Origin: Chamaesiphon sp031376885
GTDB taxonomy: Bacteria > Cyanobacteriota > Cyanobacteriia > Cyanobacteriales > Chamaesiphonaceae
Reading direction: 5' to 3'
Assembly: GCA_031376885.1 (NCBI GenBank)
Contig: JANMEL010000282.1
Location: 1-6,855, forward strand
DNA: 6,855 bases
A program made the translations under genes and the position numbers. The notes under the pieces were generated by a model. That model saw only the letters and a list, made by a program, of their open reading frames with translations. It was not told the origin of the DNA and made no database searches. Shown here piece by piece: positions 1 to 5,443 of this stretch; positions within the stretch are counted from its first letter, which is position 1, and every line of letters starts with the position of its first letter.

Positions 1-24
1 GTTCCCTGTCGGTAAAAAGCGGCG

Positions 25-55
25 TTTTTATTCTGGGGTTCCCCCAGAATAAAAA
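25..55. repeat. Perfect inverted repeat, 14-bp arms with 3-nt loop
   Basis: Positions 25-38 are the exact reverse complement of 42-55, leaving TTC as the loop. The core of each arm is ATTCTGGGG and its complement; the outer part is a T-run on the left and an A-run on the right. On either strand the stem is followed by A rather than T, so it does not look like a normal intrinsic terminator. It may be a dispersed palindromic repeat or the end of an element reaching past the left edge. Confidence 0.75.
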
Positions 56-262
56 AACGACAAGACAATGCACCAAGCAGAGAATTGGGTTTTGGAGAGC
101 GGATTTCAACCCATGCTCTTTGCTAACTTAGACACCAGCCCACTCTTTAGCGAACTTATCCTACTCATCTTACTCTGCGTCCCCAGAGTTCGGTTTTACA
201 CCTCGATCGAATCTCGAATATCCGTTAATCTCAAGGGGAGACTTTTAGCGATCGAGTGAATT
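56..262 (+). other. Leader region upstream of the histidine-kinase-like gene, no convincing gene
   Basis: An open frame of 63 codons (68-259) lies here. It has no recognisable domain and a composition I would not call protein-like with confidence. It is in the same frame as the kinase gene and is separated from its GTG start only by TGA (257-259) and one ATT codon. A purine-rich stretch AAGGGGAG at 233-240 resembles a ribosome binding site but lies 22 bases before that GTG, too far for normal use. TTTACA at 195-200 with an AT-rich stretch near 216-221 could be a weak promoter; this is not firm. Confidence 0.4.
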
Positions 263-1750
263 GTGGTCAAAAAATGGTTGCTCCCAACTTTAAGTGAAGT
301 ATTAGCCACAGCAGAACCGACAACCATCGATCTGCTTGTACCCCAATTGAGCCAGTCAAATTCGCCGCAGATCGATCGGCAGACGATAAAAATTCAGGCT
401 GAAAGTCAGTGGAAAAGTGCGATTGCGGCTGTTGAGTCGCTCCTATTGCAGGCTTTACCCAGTCCATTGGGATTGGCAGATCTCAGTGAAGAGACAGTCA
501 TAGAAGGCTTATTGATGACTGCTCCACTGCCATTATTTGGACATCCGGCGATCGTTTCTCAGCTCCAAACCATTACCTTTACCACCGCTCATTCCCACCA
601 TCTCCAACTAGCTCCGTGCAACTTCACTCAACCATCGATAAATAGTCAGATTCAGCCTCAGCAATTCCCACATTTTCCGATCGATATAATCCCCGCAGAT
701 CCCCTCGTTAACGAACGCTTTTGTCTCGTTTTTACCCATAGCTTCAGTTTGGTGGTGGTAATGGGTGAGGAGAATGGCAACCCACACTGTCGATTTTCCT
801 TCGATCCTCAAGATCTAGCCCTAGTTTGGCAATCCTTACGTGCAAGGATCGTGCTGACAGCACCACACCAATTAGCCGACTTAGACGAACTCGCTGCCAG
901 ATTCGCGCCGATCGAGCCTAACTATCGCTGGGTGATGTCTTTTAGTCAGTACCTACTTCAACACCAGCCTGTGGCGATTCTACCCCCCACACAGCCCACA
1001 TCCATCCAGCCAGAAACCAACGAATCGCCCACCAAACCCGCCGTCGATGTCGAACTCCTCCAAGCACTCACCCATGAAATCCGTACACCCCTAACCACCA
1101 TCCGCACCATGACGCGGTTGTTACTGCGTCAACCAGATCTAGCACCCAAAATGTTAAAAAGATTGGGGGCGATCGATCGGGAGTGTACCGAGCAAATCAA
1201 CCGGATGGAACTAATCTTCAGCGCAGTAGAATTATCCACTCATCAACCATCCCAAACGGTAGCTCTGACTACCATGTCGATCGGGCAACTTCTAGCCCAA
1301 AGTTTACCCCATTGGCAACAACAAGCCGAACGTCGAAACCTCCATCTCGTCGTCGATATTCCCCACAAACTCCCCACTGTCGTCAGCAATCCCACCATTC
1401 TCGATCGAGTCTTAACCGGAGTCGTCGAAAGCTTCACCCGCAATCTCCCCTCTGGGAGCCATATCCAAGTCGAAGTCTCCCCAGTCGGCGACAGATTAAA
1501 GCTCCGACTCCAATCCCAAGTAGAAACTACCGAACATTTTCCCACACTCCCCACAGATTGCAAAACTAGTGCTTACGCCATCGGCGAATTACTCACCTTC
1601 CAACCAGAAACAGGTAATCTCAGCCTGAATATGAGCGTCACCAAAAACCTCTTCCAACTCCTCGGCGGCAAACTCATCATCCGCCAACATCCTCAACAAG
1701 GCGAAGTCTTGACAATTTTCCTCCCACTCTCGATGATTAGTCATGGGTAA
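263..1750 (+). CDS. Histidine-kinase-like protein with intact H-box and degenerate ATP-binding domain
   Basis: The protein has 495 residues and starts at GTG; TGA two codons upstream blocks extension in frame. Residues 1 to about 230 match no domain I can name and have no clear membrane segment, so the protein is probably soluble. A Pro/Thr-rich linker (about 240-260) follows. A HisKA-type dimerisation helix then carries HEIRTPL with the phospho-acceptor His271. The C-terminal part has the length and order of a HATPase_c domain but not its key residues. The N-box position (379-396) reads ILDRVLTGVVESF without the usual Asn residues. No DxGxG is visible. At 451-470 the G2 position reads GNLSLNMSVTKNLFQLLGGK, where GLGLA would be expected. 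The final LGGKL...GEVLTIFLPL does match the usual domain end. It may be a diverged kinase, a pseudokinase, or a phosphotransfer or scaffold protein. No response regulator gene adjoins it. Confidence 0.8.
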   Translation: MVKKWLLPTLSEVLATAEPTTIDLLVPQLSQSNSPQIDRQTIKIQAESQWKSAIAAVESLLLQALPSPLGLADLSEETVIEGLLMTAPLPLFGHPAIVSQLQTITFTTAHSHHLQLAPCNFTQPSINSQIQPQQFPHFPIDIIPADPLVNERFCLVFTHSFSLVVVMGEENGNPHCRFSFDPQDLALVWQSLRARIVLTAPHQLADLDELAARFAPIEPNYRWVMSFSQYLLQHQPVAILPPTQPTSIQPETNESPTKPAVDVELLQALTHEIRTPLTTIRTMTRLLLRQPDLAPKMLKRLGAIDRECTEQINRMELIFSAVELSTHQPSQTVALTTMSIGQLLAQSLPHWQQQAERRNLHLVVDIPHKLPTVVSNPTILDRVLTGVVESFTRNLPSGSHIQVEVSPVGDRLKLRLQSQVETTEHFPTLPTDCKTSAYAIGELLTFQPETGNLSLNMSVTKNLFQLLGGKLIIRQHPQQGEVLTIFLPLSMISHG

Positions 1751-1814
1751 GAATTTTGGATTTTGGATTCTTCACAAGTACTCCCACCCTACAGTTCGGC
1801 TACGCTCACTGACC

Positions 1815-1858
1815 ACCACCCTCCCACCTTACCACCCTCCCACCCCTGACCCCTCACC
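1815..1858 (+). repeat. C-rich intergenic repeat directly before the YciI-family start codon
   Basis: The 14-mer ACCACCCTCCCACC occurs at 1815-1828 and again at 1831-1844, a 16-bp period. The tract then runs into CACCCCTGACCCCTCA (1841-1856), two bases before the ATG. The minus strand here contains four G-runs (complement of 1835-1837, 1839-1841, 1843-1846 and 1850-1853) separated by 1, 1 and 3 bases, which fits the standard G-quadruplex pattern. No Shine-Dalgarno sequence is present. Just upstream, 1790-1812 holds a TTCGGCTACGCTCA stretch of a type common between cyanobacterial genes. Confidence 0.7.
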
Positions 1859-2137
1859 ATGCCTTGGTTCGTCAAACTTGAAACTGGAATAGTCGCAAAA
1901 GCAGAATTCGATCGATACATCCCCGCTCACAAAGCCTATGTGCAAGATTTAATCGATCGGGGATATCATGCCAAAACTGGTTACTGGGGAGAATTTGGTG
2001 GTGGGATGATGTTATTTCAAGCCGATTCTCTGGCGGAAGCTCAGAACATAGTCAGCCAAGATCCACTCGTGCAAAACCATTGTGTAAGTTATCAATTGCA
2101 CGAATGGCGAGTAGTTTTGGGCGAACTTCCCTACTAA
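1859..2137 (+). CDS. YciI-family (YCII-related) small protein
   Basis: The 92-residue protein covers essentially a single YCII-related domain, the usual length for the family. Family features visible are the conserved His in IPAHKAYVQDLIDRG (His24), the glycine-rich GGGMMLFQADSLAEAQ strand-helix segment (47-62), the DPL motif at 68-70, and the closing LHEWRVV strand (80-86). The fold is a ferredoxin-like alpha-beta barrel that forms dimers. A His and a nearby acidic residue have been proposed as an active site in the family, but the reaction is unknown for most members. There is no signal peptide, so it is cytosolic. The ATG fits the family N-terminus (MPWFVKLE) but has a C-rich repeat instead of a ribosome binding site. 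It lies 108 bp after the kinase-like gene and may be cotranscribed with it; there is no evidence of a functional link. Confidence 0.88.
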   Translation: MPWFVKLETGIVAKAEFDRYIPAHKAYVQDLIDRGYHAKTGYWGEFGGGMMLFQADSLAEAQNIVSQDPLVQNHCVSYQLHEWRVVLGELPY

Positions 2138-2200
2138 AGCCGAACTAAAATAGACGGATATTACGCTGAGGGAATAATGAGAGCTGGGTTAATGTTTCGT

Positions 2201-2206
2201 TACAAT
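2201..2206 (+). promoter_or_regulatory. Possible -10 box of the site-2 protease gene
   Basis: TACAAT here differs by one base from TATAAT. A start of transcription about 7 bases downstream (near 2213) would leave about 47 bases of leader before the GTG at 2260. No good -35 hexamer is seen 17 bp upstream. The call rests on the -10 match and its placement only. Confidence 0.35.
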
Positions 2207-2245
2207 GGGAGTAATCGGTGGAGCAATTGCTCTTCGGCACAGATT

Positions 2246-2251
2246 TAGAGG
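2246..2251 (+). promoter_or_regulatory. Ribosome binding site favouring the GTG start at 2260
   Basis: TAGAGG contains GAGG and ends 8 bases before the GTG at 2260, ideal spacing. A competing GGGAG (2207-2211) precedes the earlier in-frame GTG at 2218, but it directly follows the likely -10 box and would then lie at or before the transcript start. This site is the main reason for preferring 2260. Confidence 0.5.
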
Positions 2252-2259
2252 TAGCTGTT

Positions 2260-3384
2260 GTGAACGGTAATATCCGGTTTGGTTCCTTATTTGGCATCCC
2301 TTTCTACGTTAACCCATCCTGGTTTTTGATTTTGGGATTGGTAACTTGGAGTTATGGTGATGGTTTGGCGGCGGGTTTCCCTGACTTACCTGGGGGTGTT
2401 CCCCTGTTATTGGGGTTGGTGACGGGATTGCTCTTATTTGCTTCGGTATTAGCCCATGAATTGGGGCATAGTTTTGTCGCCATTAAGCAGGGTATTAAGG
2501 TTCAATCCATTACGCTGTTTTTATTTGGCGGATTAGCTAGTCTGGAGCGGGAGTCTGATACGCCTGGGGCGGCTTTTGGGGTGGCGATCGCTGGCCCTGC
2601 TGTTAGTTTATTATTATTTGGGATTCTCACGACTATCGGCATTACCATGCCAATTACTGGCCCATTAGCGGCGATAATTGGGGTATTGGCAATGATTAAT
2701 CTATCTTTGGGTTTATTTAATCTCATTCCTGGTTTGCCCCTGGATGGTGGTAATATTCTCAAGGCGATCGTCTGGAAGGTAACTGGTAATCCTTATCAAG
2801 GCGTTAAGGTTGCGAGTATTGTCGGGCAAGGATTCGGTTATTTGGCGATCGCATCTGGGTTGCTACCGATCGTTTTATCGGGCAGTTATGGTAGTATCTG
2901 GAATGCGGCGATCGGTTGGTTCTTGTTGCAAAATGCAGGTAAATCCGCTCAGTATGCACGAGTACAAGAACGTCTGACTGGATTGACTGCGGCTGATGCA
3001 GTTACGCCAAATAGTCCGATTATTGATGAGCATATTTCGTTGCGTGATTTTGTCGATCGACGTACTTTGGATGGCAATAACTGGCAGAAGTTTTTAGTCA
3101 CAAACGATCGAGGTCAATTAGTTGACGAATTAGGATTAGATGCACTCAAAACTGTTCGTGCCGATCGCTGGTATATCACCACAGTACGCGATCTGATGGA
3201 GCCGATCGAATCATCGACTATTATCACAGGCGACCAAACATTATTGCAAGCGATCGAACAATTAGAATCGAAAAAAACTACTACTCTAAGTGTTGTCGAT
3301 CGAGATGGTGTACTAATTGGCTTGCTAGAAAAAGCACAGGTGATTAATCTCATTCACCGTCAACCTCAAGTCATCCCAGCATAA
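2260..3384 (+). CDS. M50 site-2-type membrane zinc metalloprotease with C-terminal CBS domains
   Basis: The protein has 374 residues from GTG 2260; an in-frame GTG at 2218 would add 14. From 2260 it opens with NGNIRFGSLFGIPFYVNPSW, the usual beginning for this family. Several hydrophobic segments form the M50 core. The zinc site HELGH is at 66-70 (His66, His70, catalytic Glu67). FGGLA follows at 89-93, then AGP at 111-113. NLIPGLPLDGG (154-164) supplies the third ligand, Asp162. After a further membrane part (about 190-225), the cytosolic C-terminus from about 243 looks like a pair of CBS domains, the second (VRDLMEP to INLIHRQ) clearer than the first. Such proteases cut substrates within the membrane, often anti-sigma factors or membrane-anchored regulators. 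CBS domains commonly bind adenine nucleotides, so activity may follow energy state; that part is inference. All catalytic residues are present. The substrate cannot be told from the neighbours. Confidence 0.92.
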   Translation: MNGNIRFGSLFGIPFYVNPSWFLILGLVTWSYGDGLAAGFPDLPGGVPLLLGLVTGLLLFASVLAHELGHSFVAIKQGIKVQSITLFLFGGLASLERESDTPGAAFGVAIAGPAVSLLLFGILTTIGITMPITGPLAAIIGVLAMINLSLGLFNLIPGLPLDGGNILKAIVWKVTGNPYQGVKVASIVGQGFGYLAIASGLLPIVLSGSYGSIWNAAIGWFLLQNAGKSAQYARVQERLTGLTAADAVTPNSPIIDEHISLRDFVDRRTLDGNNWQKFLVTNDRGQLVDELGLDALKTVRADRWYITTVRDLMEPIESSTIITGDQTLLQAIEQLESKKTTTLSVVDRDGVLIGLLEKAQVINLIHRQPQVIPA

Positions 3385-3441
3385 TTAGATTAATTGAGAA
3401 TTGAGTTTTTAGATACCCGATTTTCGTTAAATATTTGAGAG

Positions 3442-3477
3442 ATATACCCGACTCCTGCCAGAAGTCGGGTATATTTT
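3442..3477 (+). terminator. Hairpin terminator between convergent genes
   Basis: Positions 3442-3453 (ATATACCCGACT) are the exact reverse complement of 3463-3474, a perfect 12-bp stem with a 9-nt loop. On the plus strand it ends in TTTT (3474-3477), as expected for termination of the protease gene. It lies 7 bases beyond the stop of msrB on the other strand and may serve both, although the minus-strand side lacks a T-run. A second copy of ATACCCGA at 3413-3420 could compete for the same 3' arm. Confidence 0.75.
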
Positions 3478-3481
3478 GCGA

Positions 3482-3976
3482 TTAGGCAGGGATAAATTTC
3501 ATAGATATCCCATTCATACAATACCGCAAACCTGTTGGTTTTGGCCCATCTTCAAATACATGTCCTAAATGTCCGCCACAACGCCGACAGTGAACTTCCG
3601 TACGTTTCATAAAAAACTTCCCATCGACAGAAGTTGCGATCGCATTGGGAATTGGATCGTTAAAACTCGGCCATCCAGTACCACTATTAAACTTAGTCTC
3701 CGAAACAAATAAGGGCAGATCGCAACCAGCACAGGCGAAAGTACCTTTACCATATTCTTTATCTAGAATACTAGTGCCAGCTCTTTCTGTGCCATGTTTA
3801 CGCAATACACTAAACTGTTCGGGCGTTAGTAATTCGCGCCACTCGGCATCAGTTTTTTCGATCTCAAATTTTTCAGATGTAGGTTCCATTTTGGCTGATT
3901 CTCCTGATAAAAAATAGAGTCCACTAGGCGCACCAATTAGTGCTGTCATAGTCGATAAGAACATTCTCCTTTGCAT
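3482..3976 (-). CDS. msrB: Peptide-methionine (R)-S-oxide reductase MsrB with Tat-like leader
   Basis: The protein has 164 residues. It reduces the R form of methionine sulfoxide in oxidised proteins back to methionine. The MsrB domain spans about 37-164. Zinc ligands are Cys82 and Cys85 (CAGC) and Cys130 and Cys133 (CRRC). Family motifs include SGTGWPSF (98-105), GGHLGHVF (134-141) and the catalytic RYCMNG with Cys153. Thr100 replaces the resolving cysteine found in forms with GCGWPSF, so regeneration must use another cysteine or reductant. Residues 1-28 have a twin arginine followed by MFL, then a short hydrophobic stretch, resembling a Tat signal; export to the periplasm or thylakoid lumen is inferred. 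The ATG at 3976 keeps the arginines. A second ATG four codons later is preceded by AAGGAG but only one base away, so the first is preferred. It is convergent with the protease gene. Confidence 0.95.
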   Translation of the reverse strand: MQRRMFLSTMTALIGAPSGLYFLSGESAKMEPTSEKFEIEKTDAEWRELLTPEQFSVLRKHGTERAGTSILDKEYGKGTFACAGCDLPLFVSETKFNSGTGWPSFNDPIPNAIATSVDGKFFMKRTEVHCRRCGGHLGHVFEDGPKPTGLRYCMNGISMKFIPA

Positions 3977-4001
3977 CTGTCATTACCATTAAGATCGTGA
4001 C

Positions 4002-4045
4002 AATAATCCCCTCAATATGAACCGAAAGTCAGGGAGAGGATTATT
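4002..4045 (-). repeat. Imperfect inverted repeat in the probable msrB leader
   Basis: Positions 4002-4013 (AATAATCCCCTC) pair with 4034-4045 at 11 of 12 positions, with a 20-nt loop. On the minus strand the arms lie 26-69 bases before the msrB start. TAAAAT (complement of 4049-4054) just upstream could be the -10 box, which would put this hairpin at the very 5' end of the transcript. No good -35 is seen. A role in mRNA stability or regulation is possible but not shown. Confidence 0.4.
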
Positions 4046-4061
4046 ACTATTTTAAATCTAT

Positions 4062-4275
4062 TTAGATCGGATACTCCTTTCTCGCTAAAAGATTAAGTAT
4101 TTCTTGCTGCGTTGATGGTGTGTATTTAGCCTGATTGTAAGGTGCAAATCTTTTTTCGTAGGTTGGGTTGAAGAATGAAACCCAACCGCTCTAGGGTGTT
4201 GGCGTGGTTCGTTGGGTTTTGCTACGCGCAACCCAACCTACGATTTTTCAACGTTTCAGGAGTTTTGTCCGTCAA
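4062..4275 (-). pseudogene. Possible remnant of a small gene, split by a palindromic repeat
   Basis: Read on the minus strand, 4160 down to the TAA at 4062-4064 gives 32 protein-like codons, including RFAPYNQAKYTPSTQQEILN and the ending LLARKEYPI. It has no usable start: going upstream in frame one meets only the palindromic element and a TAG inside it. On the far side of that element, a TTG at 4273-4275 that directly follows a TGA opens TDKTPETLKN before running into the repeat and out of frame. The simplest reading is a small gene of roughly 45 codons interrupted by the element at 4156-4243. I do not recognise the family. The fragment is short, so chance is not excluded. Confidence 0.35.
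4156..4243. repeat. Nested palindromic repeat element, 88 bp (GTAGGTTGGGTT type)
   Basis: The outer arms are 15 bp and perfect: 4156-4170 (TCGTAGGTTGGGTTG) against 4229-4243. Inside them a second pair, AAACCCAAC (4178-4186) and GTTGGGTTT (4211-4219), also match perfectly. The same TTGGGTT core therefore occurs four times in alternating orientation, allowing a long hairpin or a cruciform. Elements with these ends are familiar as dispersed intergenic repeats in cyanobacteria, and a small non-autonomous mobile element is a reasonable view. It carries no coding capacity. Confidence 0.75.
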
Positions 4276-4287
4276 TCAGGTATTTAG

Positions 4288-4327
4288 CACAGAGGCACAC
4301 AAAGAACTCACAGAGGACTCACGGAGG
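4288..4327. repeat. Short purine-rich repeats, CACAGAGG type
   Basis: CACAGAGG occurs at 4288-4295 and 4309-4316, with a variant CACGGAGG at 4320-4327. Spacing is irregular (21 then 11 bases), so this is not a strict tandem array. Tracts of this kind are common between cyanobacterial genes. No coding or regulatory role is visible. Confidence 0.5.
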
Positions 4328-4337
4328 AAGATTCTAT

Positions 4338-4367
4338 AGTAGGGGTACGATGCATCGTGCCCCTACT
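4338..4367. repeat. 30-bp palindrome overlapping the epimerase stop codon
   Basis: The arms AGTAGGGG (4338-4345) and CCCCTACT (4360-4367) flank the self-complementary ACGATGCATCGT (4347-4358). Only the T/G pair at 4346/4359 breaks the symmetry. The TAG stop of the minus-strand epimerase gene (4363-4365) lies inside the right arm. The stem could stall transcription or protect the mRNA 3' end, but no T-run follows on the minus strand. It resembles a known class of dispersed cyanobacterial GTAGGGGCACG repeats. Confidence 0.75.
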
Positions 4368-5406
4368 CCTTAATTATCACGCCCAAACCTGGTAAATTAT
4401 TAGGCAACAATCGCCCATCAGCTAATTCTGCACCGATAAACGGATCGTCAATCAGATTTAGATGACTATCCAAATCCAAATAGTCTGCTAAAGGTGATAG
4501 TTGCGCCGCCGCCGTATTTGCCAAAACTGTATCAGAGTAGCAGCCAAACATCACTTTCAAACCATGAGCGCGGGCGGTATCAATCATCCGCATTGCTTCT
4601 GCCAATCCGCCAGACTTCATCAGTTTAATATTAATCCCATCCACTCGATCGGCAAGCAGCGGAATATCCCGACTGGTAAAACAACTCTCATCGACAAACA
4701 TCGGTAATGGAGCAGCTTGTTTGAGTGCGGCTAATTGTGCCTCATTGCCTCGCGCCAGGGGTTGCTCTAGATATTCTACGCCCAAATCTGCCAACCAATG
4801 ACTCATGGCGATCGCGTCTTCGAGATTCCAGCCGCCATTGGCATCTACTGTCAATTTCGCATCGGGCATTTCATCCTTGACTGCCATCATCATCTCGCGA
4901 TCGGCACCAATTCCCAAGGGATTGCCGAGTTTTATTTTTAAAAACCTCGCTGGGAAGACTTCTAACCAGCCTCGAATTCTGGCTCTGGCACCGTCATCGG
5001 TATTAATCCCGACTGTGACGGAAATGGGGACAATTTTCGATCGATCCAAGCCCCATAATTGCCAGAGGGGTAAGTTGATGCTCTTGCCTAACCAATCGTA
5101 CAATGCTAGATCGATCGCGGCTCGTGCGGCGGAGGGTAATTTGAAGTCTGCCATCTCTAGCTCGATTTCTTGGCGTTGATGGGGATGGAATTTTGATAGG
5201 TGGGGGATGAAGTTTTCTAGGGCTGTGGTAATCTGTGCGGATGATTGGATTTGAGTACCGATCGTAAATGGTACTGCTTCTCCCCACCCACTGATGCCAT
5301 CGGCGGTGATTTGGATGGCGATATTGTGGTTTTGGGTGCTGGTGCCTCGGCTGATGGTGAGGGCGAAGCGTTTGGTGACGGTGTATGGGTGGAGGTGGAT
5401 TTCCAT
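4363..5406 (-). CDS. Enolase-superfamily dipeptide epimerase (L-Ala-D/L-Glu epimerase type)
   Basis: The protein has 347 residues, a normal length for the muconate-lactonizing subgroup. The N-terminal capping domain (about 1-120) is followed by a TIM-type barrel. The catalytic set is complete: KIK with Lys157 and Lys159, metal ligands Asp188 (VDANGGW), Glu214 (EQPL) and Asp239 (VDES), and the opposite base Lys261 (INIKLMKSGG). A DLD motif at 311-313 matches the DxD that holds the substrate amino group in characterised L-Ala-D/L-Glu epimerases, which favours this over o-succinylbenzoate synthase. The family interconverts L-Ala-D-Glu and L-Ala-L-Glu in murein peptide recycling, in the cytosol with Mg2+; other dipeptide specificities exist. 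It lies 37 bp after larC on the same strand, probably in one operon. The ATG is preceded by AAACCCCCTCA and no ribosome binding site. Its stop falls in a palindromic repeat. Confidence 0.9.
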   Translation of the reverse strand: MEIHLHPYTVTKRFALTISRGTSTQNHNIAIQITADGISGWGEAVPFTIGTQIQSSAQITTALENFIPHLSKFHPHQRQEIELEMADFKLPSAARAAIDLALYDWLGKSINLPLWQLWGLDRSKIVPISVTVGINTDDGARARIRGWLEVFPARFLKIKLGNPLGIGADREMMMAVKDEMPDAKLTVDANGGWNLEDAIAMSHWLADLGVEYLEQPLARGNEAQLAALKQAAPLPMFVDESCFTSRDIPLLADRVDGINIKLMKSGGLAEAMRMIDTARAHGLKVMFGCYSDTVLANTAAAQLSPLADYLDLDSHLNLIDDPFIGAELADGRLLPNNLPGLGVIIKE

Positions 5407-5443
5407 TGAGGGGGTTTTTTTAACGCGTTGAAGTAAGGCTTCC

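Noticed and set aside
1183..1569. 128-codon plus-strand open frame inside the kinase-like gene
   Set aside because: It is in another frame of a clear coding region, is Ser/Arg/Pro-rich from out-of-frame reading, and shows no domain.
4805..5179. 124-codon plus-strand open frame opposite the epimerase
   Set aside because: It mirrors the well-supported minus-strand enzyme and has no protein-family features.
4363..5406. Calling the enolase-superfamily gene menC (o-succinylbenzoate synthase)
   Set aside because: The DLD motif at 311-313 and overall motif layout fit dipeptide epimerases better, and no menaquinone or phylloquinone genes are nearby. Some doubt remains within the superfamily.
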